Below, piece after piece: positions 50,902 through 59,655 of a stretch of DNA of 64,000 nt (positions are counted from its first letter, which is position 1; every line of letters begins with the position of its first letter). Source of the DNA: Thermoleophilia bacterium (GTDB lineage: Bacteria; Actinomycetota; Thermoleophilia; Miltoncostaeales; Miltoncostaeaceae); the NCBI GenBank assembly GCA_020848615.1, contig JADLHW010000011.1, positions 41,799 through 105,798 of the forward strand. Reading direction: 5' to 3'. The position numbers and the translations under genes were made by a program. Below the pieces are notes generated by a model, which saw only the letters and a list, made by a program, of their open reading frames with translations, was not told the origin of the DNA and searched no databases.

Positions 50902-52422
50902 GTGCTTGACACCAGCTCCGCACGGATGCCTGGTGGACGTGAACCGGCCGCGCCCACGGCGTGGACCCGGTTCGGAGAGCTGACCACCCCCGAACTCCGC
51001 TCCCACGCGCAGGCCCGCCGGGTCACCGCGCTGTGGCTGCTGCTCGCCGATCTGCTCGTGGTGCTCATGGCCACCGTGGTCGTGGACGCCGTGTGCGGCT
51101 GGGCCGGCCTCACGCTGGCCGCCCGGTGGGAGACCGCGATGGTCGTCGCCCTGGCGATCCCGCCGGTCTTCGCGACCCTGGGGCTGTACCGCTCGTCCCA
51201 CTTCACCCTCTCCCCGCTCGACGAGGTCCGCACCGTCGGCACCGGCGTGCTGCTGGTCGCCGTCCTCGCCCTCTCGCTCGGCGTGTTCGTCGCCGACGAC
51301 TACGCGACCCGCGACGACGCCCGCGCCCTGCTGCTGTGGGTGCCGCTGGCCATCCTGGGCGCGCTCACCGTGCGCGCCGGCGCGCGGCGCCTCGCGCCGC
51401 TCGCGATGCCCGACCGGGTGCTCATCGTCGGCGCCGGCGAGATCGGCCAGCGGATGGCCGAGAAGGTCAACGCCGCCGCCGGCCAGGTGCGCGTGGTGGG
51501 CTTCGTCGACGACGAGCCCCTCCCGCTGTCCGACGACCTGTCGCACCTCGCCGTGTACCCCAAGACCATCCGGGACGACGGCATGGAGCGCCTGGGCCTG
51601 GTGGACGCCATCGTGGAGTCCGGGGCGACCCGGCTGGTGCTGGCGTTCTCCCGCCGGTCCGACGAGGACGTCCTGGAGTACATCCGGGACGCCGGCGGCG
51701 TGCCGATCCCCATCTCGATCGTCCCGCGGTACTTCGAGATCACCCCGCCGCACGCGACGGTGTCGGAGCTGCAGGGCTTCCCGCTCATCACGCTCACCAG
51801 CGCGCGCCTGTCCATCGGCGCCCGCCTGGCCAAGCGCGCCATGGACGTCGCCCTCGCGGGCGGCGGGCTGCTCCTGCTCGCGCCCGTGCTGGCGGCGATC
51901 GCCCTCGCGGTGAAGCTCGACTCGCGCGGTCCGGTGTTCTTCCGGCAGGAGCGGGTGGGCTCGCGGGGCCGGGTGTTCCGCATCTGGAAGTTCCGCACCA
52001 TGAACCCGGACGCCGAGGCCAAGCGGTTCGAGCTCGCCCACCTGAACGACATGGAGGGCGGCGGCCCGCTGTTCAAGATCAAGGACGACCCGCGGGTCAC
52101 CCGCGTGGGCCGCTTCCTGCGCAAGACGAGCCTCGACGAGCTCCCCCAGCTGTTCAACGTGGTGGGCGGCTCGATGAGCCTGGTGGGCCCCCGGCCCTTC
52201 GTCACGCACGAGGCCATCCAGATCGGCGGATGGGGCGCCCGGCGCCTGGACCTGGTGCCCGGCATCACCGGCCTGTGGCAGGTCATGGGCCGCAACGACG
52301 TGCCGTTCGAGGAGATGGTGCGCCTCGACTACATGTACGTCACCAACTGGTCGGTGTGGTGGGACCTGCGGCTCCTGCTGCAGACGATCCCGCGCGTGCT
52401 GACCGGCCGCGGCGCCTCCTAG
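50902..52422 (+). CDS. Exopolysaccharide polyprenyl glycosylphosphotransferase (WbaP/CpsE-like)
   Basis: 506 residues from GTG 50902, which has GGAGGA 7 bases upstream; the ORF-track TTG at 50821 is less likely. Four N-terminal membrane helices, a CoA-binding-like Rossmann domain (DRVLIVGAGEIGQRMAEKV...VVGFVDDEP) and the C-terminal sugar transferase domain (IWKFRTMNPDAEAKRFE, RKTSLDELPQLFNVVGGSMSLVGPRP, PGITGLWQVMGR) give the full WbaP layout. It transfers a hexose-1-phosphate to undecaprenyl phosphate. It is separate from the main glycan locus and may start a second polymer. Confidence 0.92.
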   Translation: MLDTSSARMPGGREPAAPTAWTRFGELTTPELRSHAQARRVTALWLLLADLLVVLMATVVVDAVCGWAGLTLAARWETAMVVALAIPPVFATLGLYRSSHFTLSPLDEVRTVGTGVLLVAVLALSLGVFVADDYATRDDARALLLWVPLAILGALTVRAGARRLAPLAMPDRVLIVGAGEIGQRMAEKVNAAAGQVRVVGFVDDEPLPLSDDLSHLAVYPKTIRDDGMERLGLVDAIVESGATRLVLAFSRRSDEDVLEYIRDAGGVPIPISIVPRYFEITPPHATVSELQGFPLITLTSARLSIGARLAKRAMDVALAGGGLLLLAPVLAAIALAVKLDSRGPVFFRQERVGSRGRVFRIWKFRTMNPDAEAKRFELAHLNDMEGGGPLFKIKDDPRVTRVGRFLRKTSLDELPQLFNVVGGSMSLVGPRPFVTHEAIQIGGWGARRLDLVPGITGLWQVMGRNDVPFEEMVRLDYMYVTNWSVWWDLRLLLQTIPRVLTGRGAS

Positions 52423-52450
52423 GCACCCGGCGCACCCGAACGGCCGCGGG

Positions 52451-53008
52451 TCAGGACCCCGCGGCGCGCCACACGAGCCGCTGGCCCACGCTCACGGGCC
52501 GGCGGCACGCGGCGTAGTACACGCGGCCCTCCTCGGCCTCGGCGGCGTCCACGATCCGGACGTCGCGGAGCGTGACGACGCCCCATGCGACGAGCACCCC
52601 GGCCACGACCCCCTCGGCCTCGCCGCCGCCGCCCAGGATGCCCACCAGGAACCCCATGAGCGCGGCGGAGGCGACGAACACGCACACGCCCAGCACGGTG
52701 GCCCAGCCGCGCCAGTCACGGGGGCTGGCCTCCAGCCGCCGGGGGGTGCCGGTCTCCCGGACGGCCTCGGGCAGCCGGGCGCTCGGCAGGGCGCCGTTGC
52801 GCATCCAGGACCGCAGGAGGAAGAAGAACAGGATCGCCGTGGGCACCACGGTGACCCCGGCGGTGAGGAGCCAGCCGGGCAGGTCGCCCTCCGGGTCGCC
52901 GGCCTCGAGGCCGGCCCCGGCGGCGAGCAGCAGCACGCCCACCACGATGAGGGTGCGGGCCCACAGCCGGGACAGGCGGGCGTAACCCCACAGGCGTTCG
53001 TTGCTCAC
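52451..53008 (-). CDS. Integral membrane protein, unknown
   Basis: 185 residues from GTG. Four hydrophobic segments are visible: LIVVGVLLLAAGAGLEAG, WLLTAGVTVVPTAILFFFLL, WATVLGVCVFVASAALMGFLVGILGGGG and VVAGVLVAWGVVTLRDV. A short soluble C-terminal tail (RIVDAAEAEEGRVYYAACRRPVSVGQRLVWRAAGS) follows. I recognise no family. The gene is divergent from the MFS gene at 53068, with only 59 bases between, so the two promoters overlap. Confidence 0.6.
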   Translation of the reverse strand: MSNERLWGYARLSRLWARTLIVVGVLLLAAGAGLEAGDPEGDLPGWLLTAGVTVVPTAILFFFLLRSWMRNGALPSARLPEAVRETGTPRRLEASPRDWRGWATVLGVCVFVASAALMGFLVGILGGGGEAEGVVAGVLVAWGVVTLRDVRIVDAAEAEEGRVYYAACRRPVSVGQRLVWRAAGS

Positions 53009-53067
53009 GGCCGCCGAGCGTACCTCACCCGTGGCGGCGCGGACGGGCCGCGCGTAGCCTGCCCGGC

Positions 53068-54546
53068 GTGACGGTCGCCACCCCCAGCCGCCTGCGGGCG
53101 GCGCGCGCAGCCGTCCGCGCCCGCCGGGGGTACCGGTGGATGGCCCTCGGCGTGGTGGCGATGGGGATGATGCTCTCGGTCGTCAACGTGAGCATCGTCA
53201 ACATCGCGCTGCCCGCGATGGCGGCCGACCTGGGCGTCGACGTGGCGTCGGTGGGGTGGGTGGTCACCGGGTTCCTGGTCACCATGGCGACGCTGCTGCC
53301 CATCGCGGGCCGGGCGGGCGACCTGTGGGGCCGGCGGCGGGTGTTCGCGGCAGGCGTGCTGGTGTGCTCCGCGGCGTCGGTGGGCTGCGCGATGTCGTGG
53401 GACGCGCCGTCCCTGATCGGCTTCCGGGTGCTGCAGGGGGTGGGCGCCTGCGCGATGGCGCCCACGGCCTACAGCTACGCGGCGGAGCTGTTCGCGCCGG
53501 AGGAGCGCGGCGCCGCCCTGGGCGTGCTGGGCGGCATCATGGGGCTCGCGCCGGTCCTGTCGCTGAACCTCGCGGGCGTGCTGGTGAGCACGGCGGGCTG
53601 GCGCAGCGTGTTCTGGTTCACCCCGGTGCTGGGCGTGCTGGTGCTGGCGGGGGCGGCGCTGGTGCTGCAGGAGATGCGCGTCGCCGGCCGCCGGGAGCGC
53701 TTCGACCTGTCCGGCGCCGTGCTCGCCGCCTGTGGCCTGGTGGGCGTGCTGCTCGCCCTCTCCCGGGGCGAGGCGTGGGGCTGGACGTCACCCGCGACGC
53801 TGGGGTTCGCGGTGCTGGGCGTGTCGGGCTGCGCCGGGTTCATCGCCCGGGAGCGGACCGCGGCGGAGCCCATGATCGACCTCGGGCTGTTCCGCCTGCG
53901 CTCGCTGCGGACGGCGAACCTGGCGGCCGGCGCCTCCTCGTCCGCGCTGTTCGGGACCCTCATCCTGCTCCCGTTCTTCCTCGTCGGGGTGCGGGGGTTC
54001 TCGGCCGTGGAGCTCGCCATCGCGATCACCCCGGTCGCCCTGTCGTTCGTGGTGGTGTCGCCGCTCGCCGGACGGGCGATGTCGCACGGCCACGTCCCGT
54101 CGAACGTGCTGGCGTCGGCCGCGCTGCTGCTCGCCGCGTGCGGCACCGTGCTGATGGCCCTCACCGCCGCCAGGGCGAGCTACTGGTGGATCCTCCCCGG
54201 CATGGTCGCGCTCGGCACCGGCCAGGCGGCGGCGACCAGCGCGGTCACCGCCACGGCGATCTCCGAGGTCCCGCGGGAGCGGATCGGGGTGGCCTCCGCC
54301 CTGCCGAACATCTGCCGGTACACCGGTGCCGGCCTGGGCGTCGCCGCCCTGGGCGCCGTGCTGCACGCCGCCCTGCCGGAACGGCTGGAGGGCGTGTCGG
54401 CGGCCGTCGCCCCCGCCGACCGCGGGCTCGTGGCGGACGGGTTCCGCGCGGCGATGATCGTCGCCACGGGCTTCCTGCTGGTCGCCGCCGCCGCGGCGGC
54501 GCGCATGCCGCGCCAGGTGAGCCGCCGCACCGCGGGCACCGCATGA
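53068..54546 (+). CDS. MFS drug:H+ antiporter, DHA2/EmrB-QacA type
   Basis: 492 residues from GTG with about 14 membrane spans. NVSIVNIALPAMAADLG in helix 1, GWVVTGFLVTMATLLPIAGRAGDLWGRRRVF (motif A after helix 2), GFRVLQGVGACAMAP and ALGVLGGIMGLAPVLSLNLAGVLV (motif C) are typical of DHA2 exporters. It should export hydrophobic compounds using the proton gradient. It is translationally coupled (ATGA) to a second MFS gene, forming a two-transporter operon. Confidence 0.88.
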   Translation: MTVATPSRLRAARAAVRARRGYRWMALGVVAMGMMLSVVNVSIVNIALPAMAADLGVDVASVGWVVTGFLVTMATLLPIAGRAGDLWGRRRVFAAGVLVCSAASVGCAMSWDAPSLIGFRVLQGVGACAMAPTAYSYAAELFAPEERGAALGVLGGIMGLAPVLSLNLAGVLVSTAGWRSVFWFTPVLGVLVLAGAALVLQEMRVAGRRERFDLSGAVLAACGLVGVLLALSRGEAWGWTSPATLGFAVLGVSGCAGFIARERTAAEPMIDLGLFRLRSLRTANLAAGASSSALFGTLILLPFFLVGVRGFSAVELAIAITPVALSFVVVSPLAGRAMSHGHVPSNVLASAALLLAACGTVLMALTAARASYWWILPGMVALGTGQAAATSAVTATAISEVPRERIGVASALPNICRYTGAGLGVAALGAVLHAALPERLEGVSAAVAPADRGLVADGFRAAMIVATGFLLVAAAAAARMPRQVSRRTAGTA

Positions 54547-55757
54547 CCCGCGGCTCGTGGACCGCCACGATCGCCCTGCTCATCTTCACGATGGGCACGA
54601 GCATCGTCACCCCCCTGCTCCCGCTCTACCAGCGGGAGTTCCACATGACCGACGTGCAGGTGACGCTGCTGTTCTCCACCTACAGCGGCACCGTCGCCGG
54701 CTCCATGCTCCTGCTGGGCAACGTGAGCGACCGGCACGGCCGCAAGGCGGTGATGATCCCGGCGATGGTGTGCATCAGCCTGGCGTCCCTGGTGCTGGGC
54801 TTCGCGGACTCGGTGCCCCTGCTCTACCTCGGCCGCCTCCTGCAGGGCCTGGCGATCGGGGGATTCCTGGGTGTCGGGTCCGCCCTCATCGTGGACCACG
54901 CGCACATGCACCGGCGGGCGTGGGCGGCGATGGTGGCGGGCCTGGCGTTCCGGCTGGGCTTCGGCCTGGGGCCCGGCCTCGCGGGCGTGGTCGCCGAGCA
55001 CAGCGACGAGCCGATCCACCGCCCGTTCCAGGGCCACCTGCTGCTCATGATCGTCGCCTTCGCGGCGATCCTCGCCACCCCCGAGACGGTGTCCCGCATC
55101 CCGCGCGCCGCCCGGGCCGCCGCGCCGCGGGCGCGCCGCATCCAGGTGGGGGTCCCGGCGGGCCAGTTCCGGGCGTTCGCGCTGTTCCTCGCCCCGGCGG
55201 CGTTCCTGCTGGGGTTCCTGGACGCCACGCTGCTGTCGGTCGTGCCGCTGTACATGGTGCGCGAGCTGGGGGTCACCAACCTGGCGATCGTGGGCCTGGT
55301 GGGGTTCCTGGTGCTGGGCAGCAGCGGCCTCACCCCGCTGCTCGCACGGAACGTGCCCCCGCGCACCGCGGTGCTCATCGGCACCTCGGCCGGCGCGGCG
55401 GCGTCGCTGCTGGTGGTGGCGGCGTCCGGTCTGGACGCGGCGTGGGCCGTGGTGGTGGCCGCGGGGGCCATCGGCCTGCTGAACGGGCTCACCCTGCAGG
55501 GCGGCACCACGATCTGCGGCGTCTCGGTGCCCATCGCCGAGCGCGGCAAGCTCATGTCCGCGCTGTACATGTGCGCGTACTCGGGCACCGTGCCCACCAT
55601 CGGCCTGGGGTACCTGTCGGACGCCATCGGCATCACCCGGGCCCTGGGGGTGTTCACCGCCGGGGCGGTGGCCCTCGCGTTGTTCGTGCGGCTCGTGGGC
55701 GGCCGGGCGTTCCGGGAGGTCGTCCCGTACGCCGAGCCGCGCGTCACGGCCTCGTAG
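54543..55757 (+). CDS. MFS transporter, 12-TM DHA1 type
   Basis: 404 residues from ATG in an ATGA overlap. SIVTPLLPLYQREFHMTDVQVTLLFSTYSGTVAGSMLLLGNVSDRHGRKAVM shows helix 1-2 and motif A (GxxSDRxGRK), followed by LGRLLQGLAIGGFLGVGSALI. The second half has LGFLDATLLSVVPLYMVRELG and GLLNGLTLQGGTTICG. Substrate unknown. Pairing with the DHA2 gene suggests both belong to one efflux response, but no regulator gene is adjacent. Confidence 0.85.
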   Translation: MTRGSWTATIALLIFTMGTSIVTPLLPLYQREFHMTDVQVTLLFSTYSGTVAGSMLLLGNVSDRHGRKAVMIPAMVCISLASLVLGFADSVPLLYLGRLLQGLAIGGFLGVGSALIVDHAHMHRRAWAAMVAGLAFRLGFGLGPGLAGVVAEHSDEPIHRPFQGHLLLMIVAFAAILATPETVSRIPRAARAAAPRARRIQVGVPAGQFRAFALFLAPAAFLLGFLDATLLSVVPLYMVRELGVTNLAIVGLVGFLVLGSSGLTPLLARNVPPRTAVLIGTSAGAAASLLVVAASGLDAAWAVVVAAGAIGLLNGLTLQGGTTICGVSVPIAERGKLMSALYMCAYSGTVPTIGLGYLSDAIGITRALGVFTAGAVALALFVRLVGGRAFREVVPYAEPRVTAS

Positions 55758-55791
55758 GCGGCGGGCGCCCGCGCGCCGCTAACCTGCGGGC

Positions 55792-56805
55792 ATGGATCGC
55801 GATCGCGTCGGCGCGCTGCTCGCCGAATGGGGTGAGCCCGCCTACCGGCTCACCCAGGGCGTGCAGGCGCAGGGTGCCGGGGCGGATACCTGGGAGCAGG
55901 TGAGCTCCATGGGCAAGGCGCTGCGCGCCCGCCTGTCCGGGCACGAGCCCCTGTGGACGCTGCGGCCCGTGGAGCGCCTGGTCTCCCGGGACGGCACCGT
56001 GAAGTGGCGCCTGGAGCTCGCCGACGGCCGCGAGATCGAGATGGTCCTCATCGCGCACGCCCGGGGGCGGCGCACGCTGTGCGTGTCGAGCCAGGTGGGC
56101 TGCGCGCTCGCCTGCCGGTTCTGCGCGACCGGGAGCATGGGGTTCGGCCGGGATCTGACCACCTGGGAGATCGTCGACCAGGCGCTGCTGGCCCGCCGGG
56201 AGGCGGAGGCCGACGGAGCGCGCCTGTCGAACGTCGTGTTCATGGGCATGGGCGAGCCCATGCAGAACCTCGACGCGGTGCTCGCGGCGTCCGAGGAACT
56301 GCATCGGCCGGCGCCCGGGCTGGGCCTGTCGGCCCGCCAGATCGCCATCTCCACCTCCGGCTGGGTGCCCGGCATTCAGCGCCTGGCGGGGTACCCGCTG
56401 CCGCTGCGGCTCGCGATCTCCCTGCACGCGGCCGACGACGAGACCCGCGGGGCGCTCATGCCCGTCAACGCGCGGTTCCCCATCGCGAACCTCATGGCGG
56501 AGTGCCGCCGCTACTGCGACGCGACGGGCCGCCGGGTGTTCATCGAGTACCTGCTCCTCGACGGCGTGAACGACGACCCGGCGGACGCCCGGCGCCTGGC
56601 GAACCACCTGCGCGACGGGCGGTTCCACGTGAACCTCATCGAGTACAACCCCACCGACGGGGGCTTCCGCAGCAGCCGGCCCGAGCGGCGCGAGCGGTTC
56701 CTCATCGCCCTGGAGCGGGCCGGCATCGAGGCGTCGGTGCGGCGCTCCCGCGGCGCGGACGTGGCGGCGGCGTGCGGCCCGCGGGCCGCACGCGCCACGG
56801 CGTGA
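55792..56805 (+). CDS. rlmN: Dual-specificity 23S rRNA/tRNA (adenine-C2) methyltransferase RlmN
   Basis: 337 residues. Radical-SAM cluster ligands Cys104, Cys108 and Cys111 lie in SSQVGCALACRFCATG; NVVFMGMGEPMQN, ISTSGWVPGIQRLA, LAISLHAADDETR and EYLLLDGVNDDPADA are RlmN motifs; the C-terminal catalytic Cys is Cys328 in DVAAACGPR. It methylates A2503 of 23S rRNA and A37 of some tRNAs. Convergent and adjacent (no gap) to the peroxiredoxin gene. Confidence 0.96.
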   Translation: MDRDRVGALLAEWGEPAYRLTQGVQAQGAGADTWEQVSSMGKALRARLSGHEPLWTLRPVERLVSRDGTVKWRLELADGREIEMVLIAHARGRRTLCVSSQVGCALACRFCATGSMGFGRDLTTWEIVDQALLARREAEADGARLSNVVFMGMGEPMQNLDAVLAASEELHRPAPGLGLSARQIAISTSGWVPGIQRLAGYPLPLRLAISLHAADDETRGALMPVNARFPIANLMAECRRYCDATGRRVFIEYLLLDGVNDDPADARRLANHLRDGRFHVNLIEYNPTDGGFRSSRPERRERFLIALERAGIEASVRRSRGADVAAACGPRAARATA

Positions 56806-57264
56806 TCAGCCCGGCGAGCAGGCCGCCACGGCGGCCCGCACGGCCCCGGGGTCCGGGATCTCCAGCGGCGGGCCGTGCTGGGTGGCGGCGACCGTGCCGT
56901 CCGGGGCCACGACGATGACGGCCCGGCCCGAGTGGCCGCGCTCCTCGTTGAACACCCCGTAGGCCTTCGCGACCAGGCCGCGCGGCTGGAAGTCGGACAG
57001 GAACGTGATGTCCTGCGTGCCCAGCTGCTCCGCGAACGCCCGCTGCGACGCGCTGTGGTCCACGCTGATCGCCAGGACCCGCGCACCCTCGCCGTACCCT
57101 CCGGGGCCGAGCTGGGCGAACTGGTTCGTGCACACCCCGCTGAAGGCCAGCGGGAAGAACGCGATGACCACGGGGGCCCCGTGGAGCTCCGACAGGGTCA
57201 CCGTCTCGCCCTCGTGCGACGGCAGCGAAAAGTCAGGGGCCTCCTGACCGACCTCGAGCGCCAT
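56806..57264 (-). CDS. Peroxiredoxin, AhpE-like
   Basis: 152 residues from ATG 57264 with GAGGAGAGG 6 bases upstream; the ORF-track start at 57318 is too long. EVGQEAPDFSLPSHEGETVTLSEL and the active-site loop FFPLAFSGVCTNQF (PxxxSxxC, peroxidatic Cys) match AhpE-type peroxiredoxins. A second Cys occurs near the C-terminus (AACSPG) and may act as a resolving or mixed-disulfide Cys. It reduces peroxides, probably with thioredoxin or mycothiol-type reductants. Confidence 0.9.
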   Translation of the reverse strand: MALEVGQEAPDFSLPSHEGETVTLSELHGAPVVIAFFPLAFSGVCTNQFAQLGPGGYGEGARVLAISVDHSASQRAFAEQLGTQDITFLSDFQPRGLVAKAYGVFNEERGHSGRAVIVVAPDGTVAATQHGPPLEIPDPGAVRAAVAACSPG

Positions 57265-57350
57265 CTCGATCCTCTCCTCGATTGGGGGGTCGAGGGTACC
57301 AGCGGGCCCCGGCGGCACCGGGGGCCATCGGTCGCGATAGGTTTCGGCGC

Positions 57351-57548
57351 ATGAGCGACGATCACGGCGCCCGCCGGCAGCCCGGCGCGGGATGGACGCT
57401 CGGCGCGGGGGGCCTGCCCCGGTCGGTGTGGGCCGGCATGGGGTTCATCCTCGCGGTGCTCGGGGTGGTGCTGCTGGTGTCCGGCTACATCGGGTACGGC
57501 GCGCTCATGCTGGTGGTGGCCGCCGCCGCCGCCGTCAACGTCCCGTGA
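57351..57548 (+). CDS. Small two-helix membrane protein, unknown
   Basis: 65 residues from ATG 57351. A polar N-terminus (MSDDHGARRQPGAGWTLGAGG) precedes SVWAGMGFILAVLGVVLLVSGYIGYGALMLVVAAAAAVNVP, two short hydrophobic helices. The stop overlaps the GTG of the next gene (GTGA). Divergent from the peroxiredoxin gene, so their promoters share an 86-base gap. No family recognised. Confidence 0.6.
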   Translation: MSDDHGARRQPGAGWTLGAGGLPRSVWAGMGFILAVLGVVLLVSGYIGYGALMLVVAAAAAVNVP

Positions 57549-57730
57549 GCCCGCTCCCGCCGGACCCGGAGCTCGTCGCCGACGCCCTGCTGGAGGCCCA
57601 TCCCGACGCCGAGCCGTTCGAGGTGGAGGGGCCGGTGCTGGAGGCCTGGTTCCTGCAGGTCGGCGCGGATCCCGGGGACGCCGCGCTGGTGTCCGCTGCG
57701 CTGCGCGCCTGGGAGGCCCGCAGGACCTAG
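57545..57730 (+). CDS. Small acidic hypothetical protein
   Basis: 61 residues from GTG in a GTGA overlap. Sequence features are DPELVADALLEAHPDAEPFEVEGPVLEAWFLQVGADPGDAALVSAALRAWEARRT, two probable helices with no motif I know. Coupling to the preceding membrane protein supports that it is real. Its TAG shares a CTAG with the convergent lipB stop. Confidence 0.5.
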   Translation: MSPLPPDPELVADALLEAHPDAEPFEVEGPVLEAWFLQVGADPGDAALVSAALRAWEARRT

Positions 57731-58413
57731 CCGATGCCGAGGTCGGCGCCGGCGACGGCCGACAGGCGCAGGCCCAGCCGCTCGCCCAGGGCGTCCGCCA
57801 GGGACGCCTCCACGGCGTCCCGGTCCGGCCGGCCCCCCTCGGCGGCGATGGACGTGCCCGGCACCCCCGGGGCGCCGCACGCGGTCATGAGGGCGAACCA
57901 GTCCAGGTCGGGGTCGCGGTTCAGGGCGAGGCCGTGGGTGGTGATCCCCCCGCTCACCCGGATCCCCACGCTGCCGAGCTTGCGGCCGTCGCGGTAGAGG
58001 CCCATCGCGTCGGCGCCGGGGCCGGCGCCCGTCACGCCGGCGGCCGCGGCGGCGTCCGCCATCGCGCCCACCAGTGCCTCGACGAACGACCGCACCCGGC
58101 CCCTCGGCCGGAGGTCGGCGATGACGTACCCGGTGGTCTGGCCGGGGCCGTGCCAGGTCATCTGGCCACCCCGGTCGATCGCGTGGAACTCCGCGCCCAT
58201 CGCGGCGAGCTGCTCGTCCGAGAGGAACAGGTCGGCGCGCGCGCCGTGCCGGCCGGAGGTGTACACCGGGGGGTGCTCCAGCAGCCACACGACGTCCGGG
58301 ACGTCCCCCGCCGCGCGCGCGGATGCCAGTCGCCGCTGGGCGTCCCATGCCTCCGCGTAGCCGATGCGCGGGGTGTGCACCAGGAGCCCGTCGCGGGCCA
58401 CCGGGACGGTCAC
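57727..58413 (-). CDS. lipB: Octanoyl-[acyl-carrier-protein]:protein transferase LipB
   Basis: 228 residues from GTG 58413 in a GTGA overlap. VVWLLEHPPVYTSGRHG, the GGQMTWHGPGQTTGYVIADL motif, the catalytic Lys in RDGRKLGSVGIRVSGG(I)TTHG and the catalytic Cys in MTACGAPG are all present. It moves octanoate from ACP to lipoyl-domain lysines, the first step of lipoate attachment. It is coupled to the E2-like gene, yet that protein lacks the acceptor lysine, so its real substrates must be encoded elsewhere. Confidence 0.94.
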   Translation of the reverse strand: MTVPVARDGLLVHTPRIGYAEAWDAQRRLASARAAGDVPDVVWLLEHPPVYTSGRHGARADLFLSDEQLAAMGAEFHAIDRGGQMTWHGPGQTTGYVIADLRPRGRVRSFVEALVGAMADAAAAAGVTGAGPGADAMGLYRDGRKLGSVGIRVSGGITTHGLALNRDPDLDWFALMTACGAPGVPGTSIAAEGGRPDRDAVEASLADALGERLGLRLSAVAGADLGIG

Positions 58414-59654
58414 AGCACGAGGGCGTGCGGGCGTTCCAGCAGCGACGCCACCCGGTCGAGCAGGGCTGCCGCGCCCTCCCAGCCCGTGCCCGGGCCGGGG
58501 GTGAGGGTGAGCGTGACCACGCGTCCCGGCATCACCGAGTGCTCGCGCACGACGGGCCGGCGCTGCACGCGCCCCATGGCGATGACCGTCCCGTCGCCCG
58601 GCGGCGGGACGACCCGGTCGGCGCCGCCGGCACTGAGGTCCAGCAGCGTCACCGGGGCGGCGCCCTCGTCCCCGTCGAGGATCGCGGCGGCGATGGCCCC
58701 CACCGACAGCTCGTCGGCGCCGGGCCCCACCACGGGCCCGGCGCCGCCGGTGCGCACCGCGACGGCGGACGCGTCGCCCGCGAGCGCGATGGCGCGGACG
58801 ACCAGGGCGTCCAGGCCGGGTCCGCCGCCCTCGGCGGCGGCGGCGAGGGCATCCCGCAGGCGCAGGAGCTCGGTGACGTCCACGTCGCGGTCCAGCACCG
58901 GGACCGGCCCGGTGGCCGGCCCGGGAGCGGGATCCGGTGGCGGGTCCGGTGCGGGATCGGGCTCCGGGATCGGCGGCACGATGGTGAGCGCGGGCGGCGC
59001 CGGGCGGGGCTCGTCCCCGGGGTCCGGGCCGTCGGTGGCGACATCGCCGCCGGGGACGCCGGGGTCGGATCCGTCCGCCGTGAGGGGCTCGGGCTCGGGC
59101 TCCGGTTCGGCCTCGGCCTCCGGTTCGGGTTCGGGTTCGGGCTCGGGCTCCGGTTCGGGTTCTGGCTCCGGCTGAGGCGCGGCGGGCGGCGGCGGCCCGG
59201 GGGCGCCCAGGCGCGCGGCGGCCGCCTCGACGTCCGCTCGCGAGATGCGGCCCCCCGGGCCCGTGCCGGCAACCGACGACAGGTCGACGCCCAGCTCCTC
59301 GGCCGCCCGGCGGGCGGGGGTGGACACCGGGGGCCCGTCGTGCCCCGGGGCGGCCTGCGCCGTGAACATCCCCATCTGCACCGGGCCGGCGGGTGCGCCC
59401 ACCATCCCGATCGCCTCGCCCACGCCCACCTCGGTGCCCTCCGCCACGCCGTGCAGCAGCTCCCCGGCGGCGGGGGACTCCAGCGCCTCGACGCGGTCCT
59501 CCACGGCGACCTCCGCGATGAGCTCGCCCTCGGCGACCGCCGCCCCGTCGGGCGCGAGCCACCGCAGGAGCACGCCGTCGCGCATGGTCTCGGTGATCCG
59601 CGGCATCAGGATGTCGTCCACCCGGACGATTCTGACATCGCCCCCCGGCGGCAC
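58410..59654 (-). CDS. Degenerate dihydrolipoamide acyltransferase (E2)-like protein
   Basis: 414 residues with three E2 modules. (1) A lipoyl-like domain (ILMPRITETMRDGVLLRWLAPDGAAVAEGELIAEVAVEDRVEAL), where the lipoylated Lys of the DKV motif is Arg54. (2) An intact peripheral-subunit-binding domain (STPARRAAEELGVDLSSVAGTGPGGRISRADV, residues 110-141). (3) After a Pro-Glu linker (162-190), a shortened catalytic-like domain whose end, MGRVQRRPVVREHS...TLTLTPGPGTGWEGAAALLDRV, lacks the DHRxxDG catalytic His and Asp. It should be inactive as an acyltransferase but could still bind E1/E3. GTG start chosen; GTG at 59621 is an alternative. Confidence 0.8.
   Translation of the reverse strand: MPPGGDVRIVRVDDILMPRITETMRDGVLLRWLAPDGAAVAEGELIAEVAVEDRVEALESPAAGELLHGVAEGTEVGVGEAIGMVGAPAGPVQMGMFTAQAAPGHDGPPVSTPARRAAEELGVDLSSVAGTGPGGRISRADVEAAAARLGAPGPPPPAAPQPEPEPEPEPEPEPEPEPEAEAEPEPEPEPLTADGSDPGVPGGDVATDGPDPGDEPRPAPPALTIVPPIPEPDPAPDPPPDPAPGPATGPVPVLDRDVDVTELLRLRDALAAAAEGGGPGLDALVVRAIALAGDASAVAVRTGGAGPVVGPGADELSVGAIAAAILDGDEGAAPVTLLDLSAGGADRVVPPPGDGTVIAMGRVQRRPVVREHSVMPGRVVTLTLTPGPGTGWEGAAALLDRVASLLERPHALVL
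59085..59171 (-). repeat. Pro-Glu repeat linker in the E2-like gene
   Basis: About 29 codons of (Pro-Glu)n with one Ala-Glu-Ala-Glu interruption, encoded by CCCGAGCCCGAA-type units. It forms a stiff, charged linker between the subunit-binding and C-terminal domains. Confidence 0.85.
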
Positions 59655-59655
59655 G

